Below, one piece after another: positions 37,020-49,857 of a stretch of 64,000 bases of DNA. The DNA lies in NCBI GenBank assembly GCA_963709295.1, contig CAVPVW010000008.1:62001-126000 (forward strand). Reading direction: 5' to 3'. The position numbers and the translations under genes were made by a program. This DNA is from JBGPQJ01 sp963709295. GTDB lineage: Bacteria > Chloroflexota > Anaerolineae > Anaerolineales > Villigracilaceae. The notes beneath the pieces are model-generated. The model saw nothing but the letters and a program-made list of their open reading frames with translations. It had not been told where the DNA came from and did no database searches. Position 1 is the first letter of the stretch; each line of letters begins with the position of its first letter.

Positions 37020-38412
37020 ATGGCTGAAAAAGCTGATAAGCAGGAAAAGTCGCCCTTCATTGCCGGTCTTCTTTCAGCGGTGATTCCGGGTCTGGGGCAG
37101 GTCTATGCCCGGCAGGCTTATCGCGGCGCGGTGATTTTTATCGGCACGATGCTGGTGCTGGCAATGGTAATCTGGTACCGCCATCCTGCATGGTACATCG
37201 CTCCTCTCGGCATCTGGCTGTGGAACGTGGTGGACGCGGCCAGCCTGGCAGCCGGTCGAAAACGCAGTTTCCTCCTGCCCATCCTGCTTGGGCTGCTTGC
37301 CGCTTACGGTATCGGCTGGCAGGTCTCCCAGATCGACTTCAGCAAGGCCAGCCTCTCCCGCGCCTATCTCATCGTCAGGCCGATGTTCAGTCCTGATTTC
37401 GTCGAACCGCGGCGGGAGGAAAACTCCATCTGGGTGGGTGTGGAAGTCCCATGTTCGCCGGAACCGCCTCAAGCTTACCGAGAAGACGGCGGCAAGTCGC
37501 TTGCAGTGATGCCTGACTGCGGTGGTGTCCACGAAACTCTCATCGTGACCGCCACGGGTTTGTGGCCAAACACCGATACCAATGTCGTTTGGCGCACACC
37601 CATCGGCGACCCGAAGATGGTCAGCGAGGATGAAAATTCCATGCTGGTCGTGCCATCCGACGAAAACGGCAACATGACGGTGGTCATTCGCGTGCCGACC
37701 ACGGCATTGGTGGCCGCGCCAGATCCGACCCTGCCCTCAACAGCACCGCGTTTACCTCTATCAGTACCGCTCCCTGGGGGGCATTCAACTTTCTTATGTA
37801 GGCGGAGAAGTGCTCAAGGGCGCTGCGGTGACGGTGGCGATGGCGCTCATGGCCACCACGCTTGCCATGTTTGTTGCGGTGCCCATCAGTTTCCTGGCTG
37901 CGCACAACCTGATGAGCGGAAATCCCTTCACGCTTGGCATATATTACATTGTTCGGACAATGCTGAACATACTGCGCTCGATCGAAGCCTTGATCATTGC
38001 CATCATTTTTGTGACCATCGTCGGCCTGGGACCCTTCGCCGGCGTGATGGCGCTGGCCATTCATTCCGTGGCTGCGCTGGCGAAGTTGTATTCCGAGGTC
38101 ATCGAGGGGATCGACAACGGTCCGATCGAAGCCATTTACGCCACCGGTGCCACCTGGGTGCAGATGGTGAGGTTTGCTGTCGTCCCGCAAATCGTGCCGG
38201 CTTTTACGTCCTTCACCATCTACCGCTGGGATATCAATGTCCGCTCGGCGACGGTCATCGGTCTGGTCGGCGGAGGCGGCATCGGCTTCCTGCTGGTCGA
38301 ACTCATCCGCGTGAATGACATGCGCGGCGTAAGCACTGTTTTTATTGCCATCGCTGTGATCGTGATCGTGCTCGACTTCGTGAGTGCCAAGGTGCGGGAG
38401 AGGCTGATCTGA
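37020..38412 (+). CDS. phnE: ABC permease PhnE, first copy, with extra N-terminal domain (one frameshift)
   Basis: Channel subunit. The first 230 residues are unusual for PhnE: membrane segments at about residues 15-95 (SAVIPGLGQVYARQAYRGAV), then an apparently extracytoplasmic beta-rich stretch with LIVTATGLWPNTDTNVVWRT. An extra C near 37734 breaks the frame at DPTLP; dropping it continues QQHRVYLYQYRSLGGIQLS into the normal permease (VAMALMATTLAMFVAVPISF, EAA loop EGIDNGPIEAIYATGAT, YRWDINVRSATVIG). Corrected length is about 463 residues. It overlaps nothing and is followed one base later by the second copy. Confidence 0.87.
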
Positions 38413-38413
38413 C

Positions 38414-39553
38414 ATGAAAAAGCCAAACCCTGTACTTCGCATTGGACGCATAACGCTCACAATTGCGGTCATCGCCGCTGTTTACTGGTGGGCTTGGCAG
38501 GTTACAGAAATCGACCCTGCCAAGCTGGCGGATTTATCCAAAGGCATGCGTGTTTTGCGTGAATTTGCCTCTCCAAACTTTTTCTCACGAGATGTTGAGC
38601 TAACCACCATTGAGCTAGCTTTCCCCATTCCATGCGGGTCCGCGCCGGAATCCGAGCCGATCACGTCCGGCCCGCGGATCGTCACCAGCGTTCCCTGCGC
38701 CGCCCCGGGAGAAGAATTCACACTCGAGGGCTTCGAGTTGGTCCCCAACGTCGAAACCGTCATCCGCTGGGAATTTCCGGACGAACGGCAAATGACCGCC
38801 ATCCGCACCACGACTGACGCTAGCGGTCATTTTTCCGAGACTGTTCAAGCCCGCCCCATTGCCGCTTCTGAAAATGGAGTTGCCAGCCAGCTCGCAGTGG
38901 ATACTCTCAAGCCGGTGGGCAGGATTCAGCTCAGCAACTCGTTCAAGGAAGCCGCTGCCGCCATGTTCGTCACCGTCTTTATGGCGCTCTTTTCCACCAC
39001 CCTTGCCACGATCATCGCCGCGCCGCTCAGCTTCCTGGCTGCCAGCAACATCATGCGCCATAGCAAGTTCGGCTCGGGTGTCTATTATGTGACAAGGTCC
39101 TTCTTCAACCTCGTCCGCGCGTATGATCCGCTGGTGATGGCGACCGTCTTCGGCTTCTGGCTGGGGTTCGGTCCTCTGCCCGGTATCCTCGCTCTGACAG
39201 TAGTCACGGTTGCTTCTCTCGGCAAGCTCTTTTCTGAAACAATCGAGGGGATCGACAAGGGTCCCATCGAAGCAGTGACTGCCACAGGTGCAACGCGCAT
39301 CCAGAATGTGGTCTATGCGGTTATCCCTCAGATCGTGCCGGACTTCGTTTCGTTCATCATCTACCACTGGGACATCAATGTTCGTATTTCGACCATTATC
39401 GGGTTCGTCGGCGGCGGCGGAATCGGTTACTATCTGAATGAGCAGATAAATGGTTTCCATTACAACGACGCGGCGACGGCCATCTGGTTGATCGTCATCG
39501 TGGTCATGGCGATGGATTTCCTGAGCGCTGAAGTACGAAAACGGTTGACCTAG
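38414..39553 (+). CDS. phnE: ABC permease PhnE, second copy, with extracytoplasmic insert
   Basis: 379-residue permease pairing with the first copy as a heterodimeric channel. One N-terminal membrane segment (TLTIAVIAAVYWWAWQV) is followed by a beta-rich stretch of about 130 residues (GEEFTLEGFELVPNVETVIR) like the one in copy 1. Then come the permease domain (MALFSTTLATIIAAPLSF) and the EAA loop EGIDKGPIEAVTATGATR. The frame is intact. The gene ends in KVRKRL-like sequence (AEVRKRLT). Confidence 0.92.
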   Translation: MKKPNPVLRIGRITLTIAVIAAVYWWAWQVTEIDPAKLADLSKGMRVLREFASPNFFSRDVELTTIELAFPIPCGSAPESEPITSGPRIVTSVPCAAPGEEFTLEGFELVPNVETVIRWEFPDERQMTAIRTTTDASGHFSETVQARPIAASENGVASQLAVDTLKPVGRIQLSNSFKEAAAAMFVTVFMALFSTTLATIIAAPLSFLAASNIMRHSKFGSGVYYVTRSFFNLVRAYDPLVMATVFGFWLGFGPLPGILALTVVTVASLGKLFSETIEGIDKGPIEAVTATGATRIQNVVYAVIPQIVPDFVSFIIYHWDINVRISTIIGFVGGGGIGYYLNEQINGFHYNDAATAIWLIVIVVMAMDFLSAEVRKRLT

Positions 39554-39572
39554 CTAAATAAGAGTTTCATCA

Positions 39573-39609
39573 GAAAATCCGGGAATGGTAGGCTGCGCCT
39601 GGATTTTTT
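39573..39609 (+). terminator. Possible weak terminator after phnE
   Basis: Arms AAAATCC and GGATTTT around a 19-base loop, with a T-run in the 3' arm. The stem is short, so confidence is limited. Confidence 0.45.
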
Positions 39610-39626
39610 GTTGTAAAATCCTGCCT

Positions 39627-40292
39627 GTGTTTAAGAGATTGATCAAAATGTCCTTTACGATGGCGTTCATTTTGCTGGTCATCGCTGCGGCGGTCGTGCT
39701 GATACCCCGGCTCGTTACGGGATTCTACGCCGCCTCCCGCATCCATTCCGTGGATGATTCGCCCGCTCAGCCTGTCGCTATTGTGTTCGGCGCCGGGCTG
39801 CGCCGCGACGGGACGCCGACCACCGTTTTGCGCGACCGGGTGGAGACAGCGGTTGAACTTTACCGCCAGGGTAAAGTGGCCAAGCTTTTGATGAGTGGAG
39901 ATAACCGTTTCGAAAATTACAACGAACCGGAAGCCATGCGGCAATACGCGCTGCAGCTTGGTGTACCCGACCAGGACATCGTCCTGGATTATGCCGGCCG
40001 CCGCACCTACGATACCTGCTACCGTGCGGATGCTATTTTCGGGGTCAAGCAAGCCGTGCTGGTGACACAGCTCTTTCACCTGCCTCGTGCGCTTTACACC
40101 TGCAACAAACTTGGTTTGGAGGCCGTCGGTGTGGAAGCAGATCGCGCGTATTACCGAAAGATCACCCGTTTCTTCTGGAACATGCGTGAACTTCCCGCCA
40201 CGCTCACCGCGATGGTGGAAGTCCACCTGACCCACCCCCTGCCCGTGCTCGGCGAACCCGAACCCATCTTCCCGGAGGTATCTGCCAAATGA
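39627..40292 (+). CDS. DUF218 family protein (YdcF/SanA/ElyC-like)
   Basis: Membrane-anchored protein of about 221 residues with one N-terminal membrane segment (MAFILLVIAAAVVLIP). The DUF218 fold shows VAIVFGAGLRRDGTPTTVL, KLLMSGDNR, EPEAMRQYALQLGVPDQDI and LVTQLFHLPRALY. Members such as SanA affect envelope permeability to vancomycin; the molecular role is not defined. GTG 39627 (VFKRLIKMSF) is the likely start, because upstream sequence overlaps the putative terminator. It overlaps the next gene by 4 bases. Confidence 0.82.
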   Translation: MFKRLIKMSFTMAFILLVIAAAVVLIPRLVTGFYAASRIHSVDDSPAQPVAIVFGAGLRRDGTPTTVLRDRVETAVELYRQGKVAKLLMSGDNRFENYNEPEAMRQYALQLGVPDQDIVLDYAGRRTYDTCYRADAIFGVKQAVLVTQLFHLPRALYTCNKLGLEAVGVEADRAYYRKITRFFWNMRELPATLTAMVEVHLTHPLPVLGEPEPIFPEVSAK

Positions 40293-40859
40293 CCCGCGAC
40301 GAAGTCGCTTGTCATTGTCCACGAATATATCAAGAACGAAAACCTGTTCAAACACATGTTGTCGGTCGAAGCGGCCATGCGTTTTTACGCCGAAAAGTAT
40401 GGCGAAGATGTTGAGCTATGGGGAAACACCGCCTTGCTGCACGACTTCGACTGGGAGGTCCACCCCACCGCCGAGCAGCATCCTGCCGAAGGAGCGCCCA
40501 TCCTGCGCGAGCGCGGCGTGCCCGAGGTGATGATTCGCGCCATCCTCAGCCATGGAAACAACACCGGCGTAACACGCGATTCCCTTATGGAAAAGGCGCT
40601 CAATGCCTGCGACGAAATCACGGGGATGATCACCGCCGTTGCGTTGGTTCGGCCATCGCGCTCGTTATTTGACCTCGAGCCCTCCTCCGTAAAGAAAAAA
40701 TGGAAGGATAGGGCGTTTGCTGCCGGTGCGAACCGGGAAGAGATGGAACTCGCCGCTCAAGAATTTGGTGTGGAGTTGTGGGAGCACGTCGGTAACGTCA
40801 TCAGCGCCATGAGGCGCATCGCACCCGAACTGGGGCTGGTGGGGAATATTCAAAAATAA
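40289..40859 (+). CDS. HD-domain hydrolase (one frameshift near the start)
   Basis: Small metal-dependent phosphohydrolase-like protein of about 189 residues. ATG 40289 overlaps the DUF218 stop (ATGA). An extra T near 40311 breaks the frame after MTRDEVA; corrected it reads VIVHEYIKNENLFKHMLSV and runs on without a break. The HD motif is LLHDFDWEVHP, preceded by the first metal His in KHMLSVEAAM. It resembles proteins annotated as HDIG-domain hydrolases acting on nucleotides; the substrate is unknown. Confidence 0.82.
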
Positions 40860-40863
40860 AAAT

Positions 40864-40886
40864 CGGGCGGAGGTTTCTCCGCCCGA
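40864..40886. terminator. Bidirectional terminator between convergent genes
   Basis: Stem CGGGCGGA / TCCGCCCG with a 7-base loop. On the minus strand it is followed by ATTTTTATTTTT, a good terminator for the rRNA methyltransferase; on the plus strand the T-run is weaker. Confidence 0.8.
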
Positions 40887-40898
40887 AATCTTTCTACA

Positions 40899-42293
40899 CT
40901 ACCCGGGTGTTAACCACCCCCGCGGGTAATGATTTTTTAGCGTCCCCTGCACGCCTTTCCCCCACCCAAGTGGAAATCCGTCCACACGGACGACCGCCCA
41001 GCCCGTAACCTCCGACGGGGTGCTCTCACCGCGCAGATAAGCCGAGAGTTCGGGGCTGCTGGAAGTAAAGGTCACGCCATTTGAAATCTCATCCGGCTTG
41101 ATGAAAAGAGCAAGCGGGTGAGCCGGCTCGAAGCGGTCTTTTTTGAATAGCCCAAGCCATACACCAGGGTGGACAACTCGCAGGCGGCCAAAATCAGGCA
41201 TCTCGCTTGGGATGAAGTACAGCCGGTCGCCAACCACCCGCAGCCTGTCATCTCCCCAATCGACTCGCAGCACCTTCGAGGCAAATTCCTGCCAATGCCC
41301 TGTCTGGTGTTTCAAAAGTCGAGTTAGTCGTGACTCCCCGACTCCTTCAGTGACCGCCCCATCGCGTCTTCGCAGGAGACAGGCAAAATGACCTTCGCCT
41401 TCAATCCGATGTGGAAAAAGCCGAACCGCTTTTGCTAAATCATTCGAGCTTCCTTGTTCCAGCCAATCCGGTCGTCCGCGCATGAATCCCGCATGTTGCT
41501 CAAGTTCAGCCACTTCATAATCATTAAATTGCTCAAGAAAATCCGCAATGACACTTTCATTTTCTTCCGGTGCGAACGTGCAGGTGGAATAAAGGAGGTG
41601 ACCTCCTGGTCTGACCAGCTTTCCTGCCACGCGCAGGATATTGCCCTGACGAACCGCGCAGCCCTGCACCATCTCGAGCGACCAGTCCGCCCGGGCGCCC
41701 ATGTCCTTGCGGAACATGCCCTCGCCGGAGCAGGGTGCGTCCACCAGCACCCGGTCGAAGAACGGACCAAAGTGGTCGGCCAGGTTTTCGGGAGTTTCGT
41801 TGGTAATGACCACATTCCCCGCGCCCCAACGCTCCACGTTCTGCACAAGGTGACCCGTACGCTTGGTCTTGATCTCGTTGGCGACGAGCAGCCCCTGCCC
41901 TTGCATCAGCGCGGCGAGGTGAGTCGTTTTTCCTCCAGGCGCAGCAGCAAGGTCCAGCACGCGCTCGCCAGGCTGAGGGGCAAGCAGCTCCGCCGGCGCC
42001 ATGGCAGACGGGTCCTGCAGATAGAACATCCCCGCCTGGTGGTAGGGGTGTTTGCCCGGTTTTTCATCACTCTCCAACAGAAACGCGGATGGTGCCCAGG
42101 GTACTCGTTCTCCCAATGCGAATGGAGAGAGCTCGCGGAATCGGTCGACTGAAATCTTCAGCGTATTCACCCTCAGTCCGGAACGCGGAGTGTCGTTGAG
42201 CGAATCAGCAAACTCGGAAAACTCGTCACCAAGATACTTCGACATCCGATCGAGGAATAATGATGGGATTTGGACCGCCGGCATTGAAGGCAT
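40899..42293 (-). CDS. RsmF-like rRNA (cytosine-5-)-methyltransferase (NOL1/NOP2/Sun family)
   Basis: 464-residue SAM-dependent enzyme that methylates a cytosine C5 in 16S rRNA. SAM-binding motif I is LDLAAAPGGKTTHLA. The two catalytic cysteines are in motif IV (VDAPCSGEGMF) and motif VI (LLYSTCTFAPEEN). The N-terminal part, LRVNTLKIS and AMFYLQDPSAM-like sequence (AGMFYLQDPSAMAP), and a C-terminal PUA-like region ending HYPRGWLTPG match the RsmF/YebU branch. Intact, with its own terminator, and divergent from the creatininase gene. Confidence 0.9.
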   Translation of the reverse strand: MPSMPAVQIPSLFLDRMSKYLGDEFSEFADSLNDTPRSGLRVNTLKISVDRFRELSPFALGERVPWAPSAFLLESDEKPGKHPYHQAGMFYLQDPSAMAPAELLAPQPGERVLDLAAAPGGKTTHLAALMQGQGLLVANEIKTKRTGHLVQNVERWGAGNVVITNETPENLADHFGPFFDRVLVDAPCSGEGMFRKDMGARADWSLEMVQGCAVRQGNILRVAGKLVRPGGHLLYSTCTFAPEENESVIADFLEQFNDYEVAELEQHAGFMRGRPDWLEQGSSNDLAKAVRLFPHRIEGEGHFACLLRRRDGAVTEGVGESRLTRLLKHQTGHWQEFASKVLRVDWGDDRLRVVGDRLYFIPSEMPDFGRLRVVHPGVWLGLFKKDRFEPAHPLALFIKPDEISNGVTFTSSSPELSAYLRGESTPSEVTGWAVVRVDGFPLGWGKGVQGTLKNHYPRGWLTPG

Positions 42294-42375
42294 ACACTGG
42301 ATTATAAAGTCACATCAAGACCAACGGTGGAGTAAAATGGAGCGGGTTCCAGCCACTTGGATCCAGGAGAACACC

Positions 42376-43059
42376 ATGCGCCTCGAAGATTTGAACTGGA
42401 TGGATGTCGAAGAATATCTCAAGCACGAAGACCGCCTGCTACTGGTGCTGGGCGCAACCGAACAGCATGGGTATCTTTCGCTTCTGACGGACATCAAAAT
42501 CCCCATGGCGCTGGCAGATTCCGCCAGCCAGCAAACGGGAGTGCTCGTCGCACCCTCTCTCAATTTTGGCTGTTCTCCTTATTTCCTCTCCTATCCGGGG
42601 ACCTTCTCGCTACGGGTCACCACATTTATCGCTGCCGTCGAGGATCTCGTCCGTTCCGCCCATGGGGCTGGCTTCCGCAGATTGCTGATCTTAAACGGCC
42701 ACGGAGGTAATTCCCCTGTCCGGACTCATTTGGCGGAAATTGCCGGGAGCATGCCGGGTATCCAGCTTCGGTGGTACGACTGGTGGCTGTCCCATTCTGT
42801 CGAAGAGGTGGCGGTGAAACATGGCCTCAAGCCCACCCATGCTAACTGGCTGGAGGCTTTTCCCTTTACCATCGTGGGTGAATTGCCATCAGAGCCAAAG
42901 GTTCCGCCCTCTGTTCCGGGCATCATGGGTGCCGAGACCGCCCGCCGCGTTTACGGCGATGGTTCTTTTGGCGGTCCATACCTGGCAAGCGACGAAGTGA
43001 TGAACGAACTCTTTGCAGCGGTCCTTGCCGATATCCTGCAATTGCTCAAATTCGAATAA
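42376..43059 (+). CDS. Creatininase-family amidohydrolase
   Basis: 227-residue metal-dependent amidohydrolase. ATG 42376 follows CCAGGAGA; the long open frame from 42052 lies antisense to the rRNA methyltransferase and is rejected. Metal-site motifs GATEQHGYLSLLTD and ILNGHGGNSPV are typical, and the Glu of the second site is expected in the SDEVMNELF area. The family includes creatininase, MftE-type peptidases and FAPy deformylases, so the exact substrate is open. Creatinine and related guanidino or N-methyl compounds would fit the amine theme, but the gene is far from the mttB cluster. Confidence 0.85.
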   Translation: MRLEDLNWMDVEEYLKHEDRLLLVLGATEQHGYLSLLTDIKIPMALADSASQQTGVLVAPSLNFGCSPYFLSYPGTFSLRVTTFIAAVEDLVRSAHGAGFRRLLILNGHGGNSPVRTHLAEIAGSMPGIQLRWYDWWLSHSVEEVAVKHGLKPTHANWLEAFPFTIVGELPSEPKVPPSVPGIMGAETARRVYGDGSFGGPYLASDEVMNELFAAVLADILQLLKFE

Positions 43060-43118
43060 CGGGGATGTTATGGGAGCATGAAGGGGGTTTTTCGAGGCAA
43101 ATTTAAGGATACTGCCTC

Positions 43119-43146
43119 TTGACTTGACCATTATTGGTTGTATAAT
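43119..43146 (+). promoter_or_regulatory. Sigma-70 promoter of rpoC
   Basis: TTGACT (43119-43124), a 16-base spacer and a perfect TATAAT (43141-43146). Transcription from about 43153 leaves a leader of roughly 130 bases before rpoC, which includes the hairpin at 43185-43217. Confidence 0.75.
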
Positions 43147-43184
43147 CAATGGGTTACAAAGTATTTATAGCCTAAATCTGCTCA

Positions 43185-43217
43185 GCAAGCGCTTGAGAGT
43201 AAGTCTCTCGCGCTTGC
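43185..43217 (+). promoter_or_regulatory. Leader hairpin upstream of rpoC
   Basis: Arms GCAAGCGC and GCGCTTGC plus inner GAGAG / CTCTC form a long GC-rich stem, followed by a T-rich tract (CTTTATTCGTCTCTTTT). This could be a partial terminator or attenuator, or a binding site for control of RNA polymerase synthesis. Confidence 0.6.
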
Positions 43218-43284
43218 CTTTATTCGTCTCTTTTGTTGGTTTTTGTAACACCCGAACAATTATCCCCCCCAGGAGGATGTGGCA

Positions 43285-47529
<4,245 letters not shown>

Positions 47530-47534
47530 TAATT

Positions 47535-47555
47535 AACCAGAAAAGAGGACGGTTC
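47535..47555 (+). terminator. Left arm of the rpoC terminator, split by the IS
   Basis: AACC-AG-AAAAGAGGACGGTTC, 5 bases after the rpoC stop. Its exact reverse complement, GAACCGTCCTCTTTT followed by GGTT, lies at 48987-49005 on the far side of the IS3 element. Joined, the arms would enclose a 4-base loop CAAC and end in a T-run, as an intrinsic terminator does. Confidence 0.75.
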
Positions 47556-47588
47556 CAACTGTAGTGCACCCCATTTGTTGGACAGAAA

Positions 47589-48447
47589 TTAAGTAGGAAC
47601 GAAGGACTGAGTTCTGAACTGAACAGGGCTCAGTCCTTTTAGTTTAACCTTAATTCGCCGGTTGTTGTAATAATCGATGTAACTCTCCAGTTCTTTCTGG
47701 AAATGCTCAACCGAAGTGAAGGACTGATTGTGGAAGAACTCGGTCTTGAGCAAACCGAAGAAATTCTCGATCACACAGTTATCATAACAATTGCCCTTCC
47801 GGGACATGCTCTGAGTGATGCCATTTTGCTTGAGCGTCCGTTGATATCCTTTCATCTGGTAGTGCCAGCCCTGGTCGGAGTGGAGCATCAGGGGGCCCCG
47901 GTCTGGTATTTTTTGGAAAGCTTGTCTCAGCATGTCCATCACAGCTGGAAGTCGGGGGTCTTCGATAAGGAATAGCTCACGATCTCACTGTTGTAGAGAT
48001 CCAGGATGGGGGACAGATAAAGCTTCTGCCCCTTCACTTCGAATTGCGTGATGTCCGTGGCCCATTTCGTATTGGGCTTCACCGCCTTGAAGCGACAATT
48101 CAACCGGTTGGGAGCCACTCTCCGATTTCACCGCGGTAGGAACGATACTTTTTGGGCCGCAGTACACAGCTGAGATGCTCTTCCCGCATGAGCTTCATCA
48201 CCAATTTGTGGTTGGTCGGGTACTCCCGTAGACGAAGCGCCAGGGTGACCCGCCGATAACCGTAGCGCCCTTTATGCTCTGCGCAGATCTGGCGGATCGC
48301 CTCCCGTTCCAGACCGTGTTTTTGGGGATCGGAGGGGTGTTGGACATGATAATAATAGGTGCTTCTGGGAATTCGAGCTATTTGCAGAAGCATGGCCAAC
48401 GGATAGTTCCGCCTTAGTTCAGAGAGAATAGCTACTCGGTCTTTTTG
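47589..48447 (-). pseudogene. IS3 transposase OrfB (DDE catalytic part), frame broken
   Basis: Integrase-core (rve) transposase. The start is by -1 frameshifting from orfA at CAAAAAG (48447-48441), giving QKDRVAILSELRRNYPLAM. HTH-like YGYRRVTLALRLREY is seen, and the catalytic residues are in KWATDITQF (D), LHSDQGWHY (D) and NCVIENFFG (E). Two further frame breaks, near 48113 (GEIGEW to APNRLNCRF) and 47943 (DFQL to VMDMLRQAF), disrupt it. Apart from these, length and residues are normal for the family. Confidence 0.85.
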
Positions 48448-48932
48448 CCTTGTTTTTCCCGAGCTTCCCGCTCCGCCACTAAGGCATTCAATTTTTTTAG
48501 GTATTCATTCTCCGCCCGCAGATATTCATTCTCTGCCAGCAGCTGCTCATACGGCGTCAGCGGTGCTTTCGGCTTTGACACTCTCGGCCGCCTGCCTTTT
48601 TTCTTCGGTTTGAGCCCTTCCAGCCCGTTTTCCAAGTATCGGCGCTCCCATTCCCAGATCGTCGCGGAACCGCGTATCCCAAATTTTACCGCCGCTTCTT
48701 CCTGGGACAAACCTTGGGAGTGCATGAGTTTCAACACTTCTAGCTTTTGCGCTACGCTATAGCTGGCTTTCTTCGCCAGGAAGCCTGAGACCCCCTCCTG
48801 CCGATAGAGATTCACACTCCTTGCGACAACTTTCTTCGACATTCCAAATTGCCTGGCTACACTGGCCATGCTATCTCCAGCCTCGACAGCCATGGCCGCT
48901 ACAAGCCGTTCCGAGCGTGTAAACTTGGTCAT
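48432..48932 (-). CDS. IS3 transposase OrfA (helix-turn-helix)
   Basis: 166-residue DNA-binding part of the transposase. ATG 48932 follows GGAGGTG. Two helix-turn-helix blocks are visible (SMASVARQFGMSKKVVARSV and LSQEEAAVKFGIRGSATIWE) and a C-terminal leucine zipper (LLAENEYLRAENEYLKKLN). It ends just after the slippery CAAAAAG where ribosomes would shift into orfB. Codons upstream to 48983 reach the terminal repeat and are not used. Confidence 0.9.
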   Translation of the reverse strand: MTKFTRSERLVAAMAVEAGDSMASVARQFGMSKKVVARSVNLYRQEGVSGFLAKKASYSVAQKLEVLKLMHSQGLSQEEAAVKFGIRGSATIWEWERRYLENGLEGLKPKKKGRRPRVSKPKAPLTPYEQLLAENEYLRAENEYLKKLNALVAEREAREKQGKKTE

Positions 48933-48986
48933 AAAAACTGCACCTCCTAAGTTGGTGTTGTCCAACTTTGGGGTGCAGTTCACAAC

Positions 48987-49005
48987 GAACCGTCCTCTTT
49001 TGGTT
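48987..49005 (+). terminator. Right arm of the rpoC terminator, split by the IS
   Basis: GAACCGTCCTCTTTT then GGTT, the complement of the arm at 47535-47555. After insertion it no longer sits beside its partner, so the hairpin can form only across the whole element. Confidence 0.75.
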
Positions 49006-49017
49006 TAAAATGGACGT

Positions 49018-49857
49018 GTGCCTCGACCTCTCCACTCCAAAACTGTTCCTAAAAAACCTCAAGGCGTCATAACACGCGGGAAGACCGCTCCCAACCGTCT
49101 GCGCCGGGTGGATAATTTTGTGGCGCTATACGATCCTTATCTGATCAAGCGGACCGATGGGGATTTCTCGCAAGCTCTATTCGTTGACCTGGGATATGGA
49201 GCTGAGGCGACCACCACGCTTGAAACTGCTGAAAGGCTTCGCCGCCTCAATCCCTCTCTACCAATCCTCGGCGTGGAAATCGACAAGGAACGTGTCGAAG
49301 CCGCACTTCCGTTCACAGATGAAAGGACATTTTTCCGCCTCGGTGGATTTAACCTGCCCCTGCTGCCTGGTGAAACGGTCCAACTCATCCGCGCCTTCAA
49401 CGTACTGCGCCAATATGATGAAGCTGACTTTGCTCCTGCCTACGAACGATTGGCGCAATATGTGTTACCGGGAGGAATAATGATCGAGGGCACATCGGAT
49501 CCGTATGGGCGAATTTGGGTGGCGAATGTAGTCAGGAAACTTTCATCAGGCAATTGGGATTTTGAGGCATTGGTATTCAGCACAAATTTTCGCTCCGAAT
49601 TTGACCCTGCTAAGTTTCAGGCTGTTCTACCAAAAAACTACATCCATCACGTTGTGCCCGGCCAAGCGATTTACGATTTCTTTGAAGCCTGGAAGCACTC
49701 AGCAGCTGAAATCAATTCATGCAAAAACCTGGGGAACGCGCCAATGGTTCATCGCCATGCACTGAAAGCCTCGCAAAAAAGGTTATAATTATCATCAAAG
49801 GAAAGTGGCTGTCAAAAGGCTGGCTGATCTGGAAAAAGGATGTGGGAATTTATCATG
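49018..49857 (+). CDS. Class I SAM-dependent methyltransferase-like protein (C-terminal frameshift)
   Basis: Starts GTG (MPRPLHSKTVPKKPQ), soon after the right arm of the split terminator. The SAM-binding fold shows ALFVDLGYGAEATTTLETAE (motif I), ILGVEIDKERVEAAL (acidic loop end of strand 2) and LPGGIMIEGTSDPYG. The uninterrupted frame stops at 49788, but a change of frame near 49725 reads KTWGTRQWFIA and then GKWLSKGWLIWKKDVGIYH, which looks like the real C-terminal part. The exact end is uncertain. The methylated substrate is unknown. Confidence 0.7.

Larger units (their letters stand above)
47560..48983 (-). mobile_element. IS3-family insertion sequence (IS150-like ends), about 1.42 kb
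   Basis: Terminal inverted repeats begin TGT and share GCACCCC followed by GTTGGACA: left end at 47560 (TGTAGTGCACCCCATTTG...) and right end at 48983, reading inward GAACTGCACCCCAAAGTTGG. The triplet AAC occurs on both flanks (47557-47559 and 48984-48986) and is the probable target duplication. It carries orfA and a broken orfB on the minus strand, opposite to rpoC. The frames in orfB suggest that it cannot now make transposase, if the sequence is right. Confidence 0.9.

Noticed and set aside
42052..42375. Longer N terminus for the creatininase-family gene
   Set aside because: It lies antisense within the rRNA methyltransferase, and a good ribosome site precedes ATG 42376.
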